Shown here: in pieces, positions 59,811 to 64,000 of the stretch | Numbering within the stretch: the first letter of the stretch is position 1 | Layout of the letters: each line of letters opens with the position of its first letter | Assembly: GCF_003054045.1 (NCBI RefSeq) | Contig: NZ_QBKH01000003.1 | Span: 434,001 to 498,000, forward strand | Direction: 5' to 3' | Length of the DNA: 64,000 nt | Source: Sphingobacterium faecium | Lineage (GTDB): Bacteria; Bacteroidota; Bacteroidia; Sphingobacteriales; Sphingobacteriaceae | Program-made: the position numbers and the translations under genes | Notes under the pieces: generated by a model | What the model was told of the DNA's origin: nothing | Database searches by the model: none | What the model saw: the letters and a program-made list of their open reading frames with translations, nothing else

Positions 59811-60444
59811 AAACAGGAGTTTTTTAATGGTAATGAAAAGAAATGTTTGATCTCTTTTTTTATATCCTGTTTAAATTTAAGCAAATGACTGCGATATATC
59901 CTATTTTGATGTTGTATTTATGTGAAATGTACGCTAAAATTTAAAAAGGGCCAGCCTACGATCTGTATGCTAACCCTTTTTCTTGATAAACCAACTAACC
60001 GATTAATCAATGCGTTTGCAGCAACTATCACTTCTTTGGGAAAAGTAATAGTCAGTTGAAAACTGTGTAAATAAAAATTCCCATCTACCTCAAATGCGAA
60101 TATAACAAAGATAAAATTTCCCTTACGGGGGATTTTACGGGAAACCGGAAAATTTGAAATTATTTGTATTTATTTTTTTTAGTCTAGCTTTTATCGTGTA
60201 AAAAAAGATGATTTTATGCCTTTAATGCTTACTAATAGTGATTTATGACGATAAGAGAGTTGTTATTTTTTTTTCAGTCCGCATCCATATTTTATTAACC
60301 TATCGTTTTTTTTGGAAATCAGCACACTTTAGTATCAAAGGTTTTGTTTGTTTTAGGCCACTGATACTCGATGAGATGTAACGAAAATGGCTGCAAAATA
60401 GTTCTTTACCATTTTGCAGCCATTGAAATATAAATAGACTATAA
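59811..60444. other. Gap with hairpins; no gene
   Basis: Contains a hairpin AAAAAGGGCCAGC / GCTAACCCTTTTT (about 59944-59982) and, at 60386-60424, the terminator of the acyl-CoA dehydrogenase gene. No coding sequence is evident. Confidence 0.5.
60386..60424 (-). terminator. Hairpin terminator of the acyl-CoA dehydrogenase gene
   Basis: A perfect 14-bp stem AATGGCTGCAAAAT / ATTTTGCAGCCATT with an 11-nt loop lies 21 nt past the stop on the minus strand. Confidence 0.85.
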
Positions 60445-61968
60445 TTATAGCGATGTGAACTTCATCCAATCGGCATTTTCTTCATAATCCATTAATGGAT
60501 CTGCTGTATTGTTGCTGTTTAACTGTCCGACAAACATCGATAGATCCATATGGATATGCTGACGGGTGATCTCGGTCATCTTATCGTTAAATCCGGCATT
60601 GTTTATCAATAGGACATATTGAAAACAAACGACGCGTGATATGATTCTTCCTATGGTCATCATTTCGCGTTGTTTGGGCTGATCCGGAAGATTGAAGTTT
60701 AACACTTCAGAAAAGAATGGTGCTGCTAATTCTGTTCCCTTATATTGTTTTAAGAAGGACAATAGGTTATTCTCTTTTCCTTTTCGCATCAATTTTGCGA
60801 TAGCTTCTGCAATCTGCGTATATAACATTTCATTGGATCCTTCAAAAATCTGGAAAGGTCTGCTGTCTACGACACCTCTTCCCGCAATGTGATCTAATCG
60901 ATATCCATTTGCTCCTGACAACTGCAAACATATTTGTGATGATTCTTGCATCAAATCGGTCACAAATGCTTTTACGCTATTGGCATCAACCCCATGGCTG
61001 GAAAGGTCATGACTGATTGAACTGACCGAAGTACTGTATGAACACATGGCCGAACAGAGTGTAAAGGCTGCTTGTAAACGTGATAATTGAAATTTTACAG
61101 TATCCATTTCATTTAAGCGCATACCTGTCACGCGTCTTTCCTGACAGTGCTGCATTGCTTCGTCCAACATACGCTTGATAAAACCCATCCCCATGCCCGG
61201 GAACTGAAGCCTGCTGCGGTGTAACGTGTCCAACATTAATTTGATACCGGTGCTTTCTGGCGTCAATCGCTGTGCTGATGGGACTTGGATATCAATATTA
61301 TTCAGCCCATAAGGAATGGCATACAGACCTAAGCTATTGTAACGTTTCTCGACAATAATCTTTTGTTCTTGAAGTGCGTCTTCGGTTAAGAAGAAATCAA
61401 TGTCGCGCGTCAGTTCACCATTTTCATTTCTCTTACGTGCAGTAACCAACCAATAGTCAGCTGCTCCCGTAAGACCTTGCCAATGCTTTTGTCCTTGAAT
61501 ATGGTAGGCATCATCTTGTTGTACGTAAGAGGTACGCATATTGAGTGCATCACTACCAAAGTCAGGTTCTGTGATCATTAGACCACCCATTGCTTTATCT
61601 TCCAAAAATCGCTTGAATACTTTTTCCTGAACAGAGATATTGCCATACTTCGCTAGTGGTTCCAGGAATAAAGCGATATTGATACCGAATATGAGCGATA
61701 GGGATAACGACTCATAGGATGCCGCAGCAAGAACACCTAAACATTCTTTTACCTGTACACCGCGACCGCCATGGCTTTCTGGAATAGCAACCGAAAGGGG
61801 AGTCATATCCATGATCTTGCTTAAAAAATCAGGGGGTAAATCGCGCGATAGACTCAGCTTATTGTAATCGTACTCGTGATTAAATAAACTGGATAATCGT
61901 TCCTTAAAAGTGGATATGAAAATATCGAAATCTTGGGTCATGGTAGATTGTTCTAAAAAGTTAAGCAT
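60445..61968 (-). CDS. Acyl-CoA dehydrogenase-family protein
   Basis: The product is 507 residues long; starting at the second Met (61941) would remove nine residues. The FAD/substrate region is 'MGGLMITEPDFGSDALNMRTSYVQQDDAYHIQGQKHWQGLTGAADYWLVTARK'. The C-terminal four-helix bundle includes 'GANGYRLDHIAGRGVVDSRPFQIFEGSNEMLYTQI', the end motif of the family. It is longer than a canonical 380-residue enzyme, as in large acyl-CoA dehydrogenases of this phylum. A function in acyl-CoA oxidation is likely, with the substrate unknown. It stands alone. Confidence 0.88.
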   Translation of the reverse strand: MLNFLEQSTMTQDFDIFISTFKERLSSLFNHEYDYNKLSLSRDLPPDFLSKIMDMTPLSVAIPESHGGRGVQVKECLGVLAAASYESLSLSLIFGINIALFLEPLAKYGNISVQEKVFKRFLEDKAMGGLMITEPDFGSDALNMRTSYVQQDDAYHIQGQKHWQGLTGAADYWLVTARKRNENGELTRDIDFFLTEDALQEQKIIVEKRYNSLGLYAIPYGLNNIDIQVPSAQRLTPESTGIKLMLDTLHRSRLQFPGMGMGFIKRMLDEAMQHCQERRVTGMRLNEMDTVKFQLSRLQAAFTLCSAMCSYSTSVSSISHDLSSHGVDANSVKAFVTDLMQESSQICLQLSGANGYRLDHIAGRGVVDSRPFQIFEGSNEMLYTQIAEAIAKLMRKGKENNLLSFLKQYKGTELAAPFFSEVLNFNLPDQPKQREMMTIGRIISRVVCFQYVLLINNAGFNDKMTEITRQHIHMDLSMFVGQLNSNNTADPLMDYEENADWMKFTSL

Positions 61969-62247
61969 CTTAAAATATAGAATTAAATGATGAACAATTA
62001 CGAAAGGGCATATGCAGAAACGCTAGTTGTTTACCGTCTCTTAAATTTTCAGATGAAAAGTAAAAGCCTAGGTAAGGTAACGAAATTCCTGCTCCAAAAA
62101 AATATATATTTTTTTGGTTAGCACAAATTTTGTTGAAAATTGACTGCATATCGACCATCGCTTTCTACAAAAATAAGCCTAAAAACGTAATCCGTGTGTT
62201 TTGTTTAGTATAAATAATAGGACAAATCGTGCATTTGTCAACAAAAT
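61969..62247. other. Intergenic, no gene
   Basis: Upstream of the acyl-CoA dehydrogenase gene and downstream of the AraC regulator. AT-rich, with no convincing gene. Confidence 0.4.
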
Positions 62248-63114
62248 CTATTTGGATTCATTACGATAAGATGTTGGCGACATGCCTACAATTTTCTTAA
62301 AGATTCGCGAAAAATAGGACGGATCGGAGAAATCTAATTCGTAGCAGATGTCGGCTATGCTTTTGGTCGATTCGAATAGCAGCAATTGGCTATGCATGAC
62401 CAAGACTTCCAGAATGAGCTCTTTGGATGATTTTTTAAATACGGTGGATACACACCTGTTTAAGTAATTAGGGGAAACGGCGAGCTTATCGGCATAAAAT
62501 CCGATCTCCTTCTGTTTTAAAAAGTTCTTGTGGACAAGTTGTTTAAACATCATGGCAATCTCTTGACTGCGATTGAGCATTTTGTTGGTGGCTGAAAGCT
62601 TGATGATCTTTAATAAGGCCGATTTTAATAGGCTCTCAAACAACTCTTTATAGGGCGATGCGGTATGGAGTTCTTTGTAAAGCAGCCTAAAGAGTTGATG
62701 AAGGTCATGGTCCTCCTCCACGGAAAGATTATGCAACGGTGAAATATTAAAAATATTTAAGATTTCTTGCTCTCGGAATATGGAAGTCATCGCGGCATCA
62801 TTGACCAATATGCAGTGTCCTTTGGCAGATTTGTCTACCGATTTGATGACCGATATATTTCCATAGTTACTCATTAAGATAGCAGGCGCTTGGACAACAT
62901 ATTCCTTTGGGCCAATCTGGTGCTTGAAATAGCCTTCAGTAATGTGTACTAGTAAATTGTAACCTAGAAAAATGGGGGGAGTTGGAAATTTAATATAGGG
63001 TGCAATTTCGCTGAGTCGAAAGATCTTGACCGGTGAACGCATATATTTGAGGTGGTCTAAACTACCAAACATAAAACGTTCTACAAATTCATCTGCATTT
63101 ACTTGTTTTTCCAT
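62248..63114 (-). CDS. AraC-family transcriptional regulator
   Basis: The product is 288 residues long. The N-terminal cupin-like effector region ('YNLLVHITEGYFKHQIGPKEYVVQAPAILM') is followed by a C-terminal AraC double HTH: 'KEIGFYADKLAVSPNYLNRCVSTVFKKSSKELIL' and 'SIADICYELDFSDPSYFSRIFKKIVGMSPTSYR'. It is on the same strand as the acyl-CoA dehydrogenase gene and may regulate it (279-nt gap). Confidence 0.9.
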   Translation of the reverse strand: MEKQVNADEFVERFMFGSLDHLKYMRSPVKIFRLSEIAPYIKFPTPPIFLGYNLLVHITEGYFKHQIGPKEYVVQAPAILMSNYGNISVIKSVDKSAKGHCILVNDAAMTSIFREQEILNIFNISPLHNLSVEEDHDLHQLFRLLYKELHTASPYKELFESLLKSALLKIIKLSATNKMLNRSQEIAMMFKQLVHKNFLKQKEIGFYADKLAVSPNYLNRCVSTVFKKSSKELILEVLVMHSQLLLFESTKSIADICYELDFSDPSYFSRIFKKIVGMSPTSYRNESK

Positions 63115-63310
63115 GATTTGATCCCTAATATAAGAATTGTGAATAAGAACACTAAAGCTAAAAGATGTTTTCTTTCCTTTCCAATATTGCGGATGGAAAT
63201 GACAGCAATTTTACACGAAAAATATCAATATGGTCCGCTCGCGAAAGATAACGACAGAAATAGGAACAACGTTGGTCCTCAATTTCTCAATCCAGTCATC
63301 ATTGAATAAC

Positions 63311-63385
63311 AAAGGGTCTAGCGTCACGAGCTGCTCTTTGTAAGTGTTTTTTCTTCATCGGAGCAATTGAAACGTTAGACCCTTT
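63311..63385. terminator. Long-range hairpin after the nitroreductase gene
   Basis: AAAGGGTCTA (63311-63320) pairs with TAGACCCTTT (63376-63385) across a 55-nt loop. It lies past the end of the minus-strand nitroreductase gene. It may be a terminator or an attenuating structure. Confidence 0.55.
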
Positions 63386-63455
63386 AAGTTATTGGGCTTG
63401 CAAGTAGTCGCTTAACGGTAAAAGACTGTCATTCGTTTACCTGCAACACCGGGTA

Positions 63456-64000
63456 TTATCTATAAATCGCAAATTCTTCTAATGGATTTCTTACTTTTTT
63501 CATGGGTGCTAACCAATCTTTTTCTTCGTCTCGGTACCCAACATACATCAACGATACACTTTTTAAACCTAGACTTGCTAAGTCAAGTACTTCATCGATC
63601 ACTTGGTTGCTAAAGCCTTCTGCTGGAGTGCTATCTATCCGCAATTCTGCAGCTTGTGCCAAAGCTAGACCTAGTCCGATATAGGACTGTTTTGAAGTGT
63701 GTATAAAATGTTCTTCTTCTGTTTGTGAAGCATACATTTTTTTGATCATGTCGGTATAGCTATTGAAACGTCCAGCTGGTAGATCACGTTCTTCGGTCGT
63801 ACGGGTGTAAATGCTATCGATACGCTCATCTGTATATTTGTCCCAAGCGGCGAATACCAATAGGTGTGAGCAGTCGCGCATACATTCAGGATTTAATGCC
63901 CCTGCCATTAATTTTTCACGTATTTCTTGGCTTTCGACAACTATTACTCGAAAAGGCTGAAGTCCCGATGATGTTGGTGCTAGACGGGCTGCTTCTACAA
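63456..64000 (-). CDS. Nitroreductase-family NAD(P)H oxidoreductase (partial)
   Basis: The frame stays open to the window edge, so the 5' end is missing. The visible part begins 'VEAARLAPTSSGLQPFRVIVVES' (FMN/NAD-binding start of the nitroreductase family), continues 'EIREKLMAGALNPECMRDCSHLLVFAAW', and ends 'LGLKSVSLMYVGYRDEEKDWLAPMKKVRNPLEEF'. It resembles the NfsB/YfkO-type enzymes. An internal Met at 63908 is not the start. It reduces nitro-aromatics or quinones with FMN, and its physiological role is unknown. Confidence 0.88.
   Translation of the reverse strand, partial: VEAARLAPTSSGLQPFRVIVVESQEIREKLMAGALNPECMRDCSHLLVFAAWDKYTDERIDSIYTRTTEERDLPAGRFNSYTDMIKKMYASQTEEEHFIHTSKQSYIGLGLALAQAAELRIDSTPAEGFSNQVIDEVLDLASLGLKSVSLMYVGYRDEEKDWLAPMKKVRNPLEEFAIYR

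Noticed and set aside
1..64000. tRNA, rRNA or CRISPR array
   Set aside because: No tRNA cloverleaf signature, rRNA segment or regularly spaced repeat array was recognised by eye. A covariance-model scan would be decisive.

Overview
The window is a chromosomal stretch of a Bacteroidota bacterium, most likely a Sphingobacteriaceae member such as Sphingobacterium. This rests on the SusC/SusD pair, TlpA-like thioredoxin lipoproteins, Bacteroidota-type promoters (TTTG-N20-TAnnTTTG), DUF6266/DUF5675 genes, an ABC permease fused to an M1 peptidase, and AT-rich DNA with few Shine-Dalgarno sequences. The genus is inferred by eye, not by a search.

Layout. 0-11 kb is a worn accessory region. It holds a pair of small winged-helix/HTH genes typical of mobile islands, a VOC protein, two IS110 fragments joined head-on, an IS3 orfA relic, a roughly 411-bp element with inverted ends, a secreted GH5-CBM13 cellulase, and an intact hicAB pair whose promoter and palindromic operator can be read directly. 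11.2-19.7 kb is an AT-rich defence-like island. One run has a D12 DNA adenine methylase, a SMC/RecF-type ATPase and a PtuB-like HNH nuclease. A second run has a GHKL (Hsp90/MORC-type) ATPase, an unknown protein and a RES-domain protein. A nucleotidyltransferase-HEPN fusion and an XRE regulator follow. 20-26.6 kb is a SusC-SusD-TlpA operon ending in a strong hairpin.

26.6-37 kb carries regulators, an accessory module (HTH, iteron-like repeats, two DUF6266 proteins, a DUF5675 peptidoglycan-type protein and two small membrane proteins), a broken hipBA locus and three tandem copies of a small membrane-anchored protein with a decayed fourth. 37.4-40.1 kb is a TetR-controlled cassette (DUF2798, PaaI thioesterase, FabF-like ketosynthase) with two matching palindromic operators.

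40.2-49.5 kb is a double-glycine-peptide export locus. It contains five very short peptide genes, an XRE regulator with four related AACCT operator sites, a rhomboid-like protein lacking the catalytic histidine, an HlyD adaptor, a C39-peptidase ABC exporter, a TolC-like protein, an HTH protein whose 3' end and leader occur three times, and two degenerate CPBP proteins. The peptides would be trimmed at GG by the C39 domain and sent through ABC-HlyD-TolC. The CPBP and rhomboid proteins are plausible immunity or processing factors.

49.9-64 kb holds an ABC ATPase with its permease-M1 fusion, a membrane protein of unknown role, a structured non-coding element beside a 50-residue exported peptide, a TPR histidine kinase with its response regulator, an outer-membrane barrel, an acyl-CoA dehydrogenase, an AraC regulator and a nitroreductase cut by the window edge. 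The strongest leads for undescribed biology are the two defence-like operons and the peptide-export locus.
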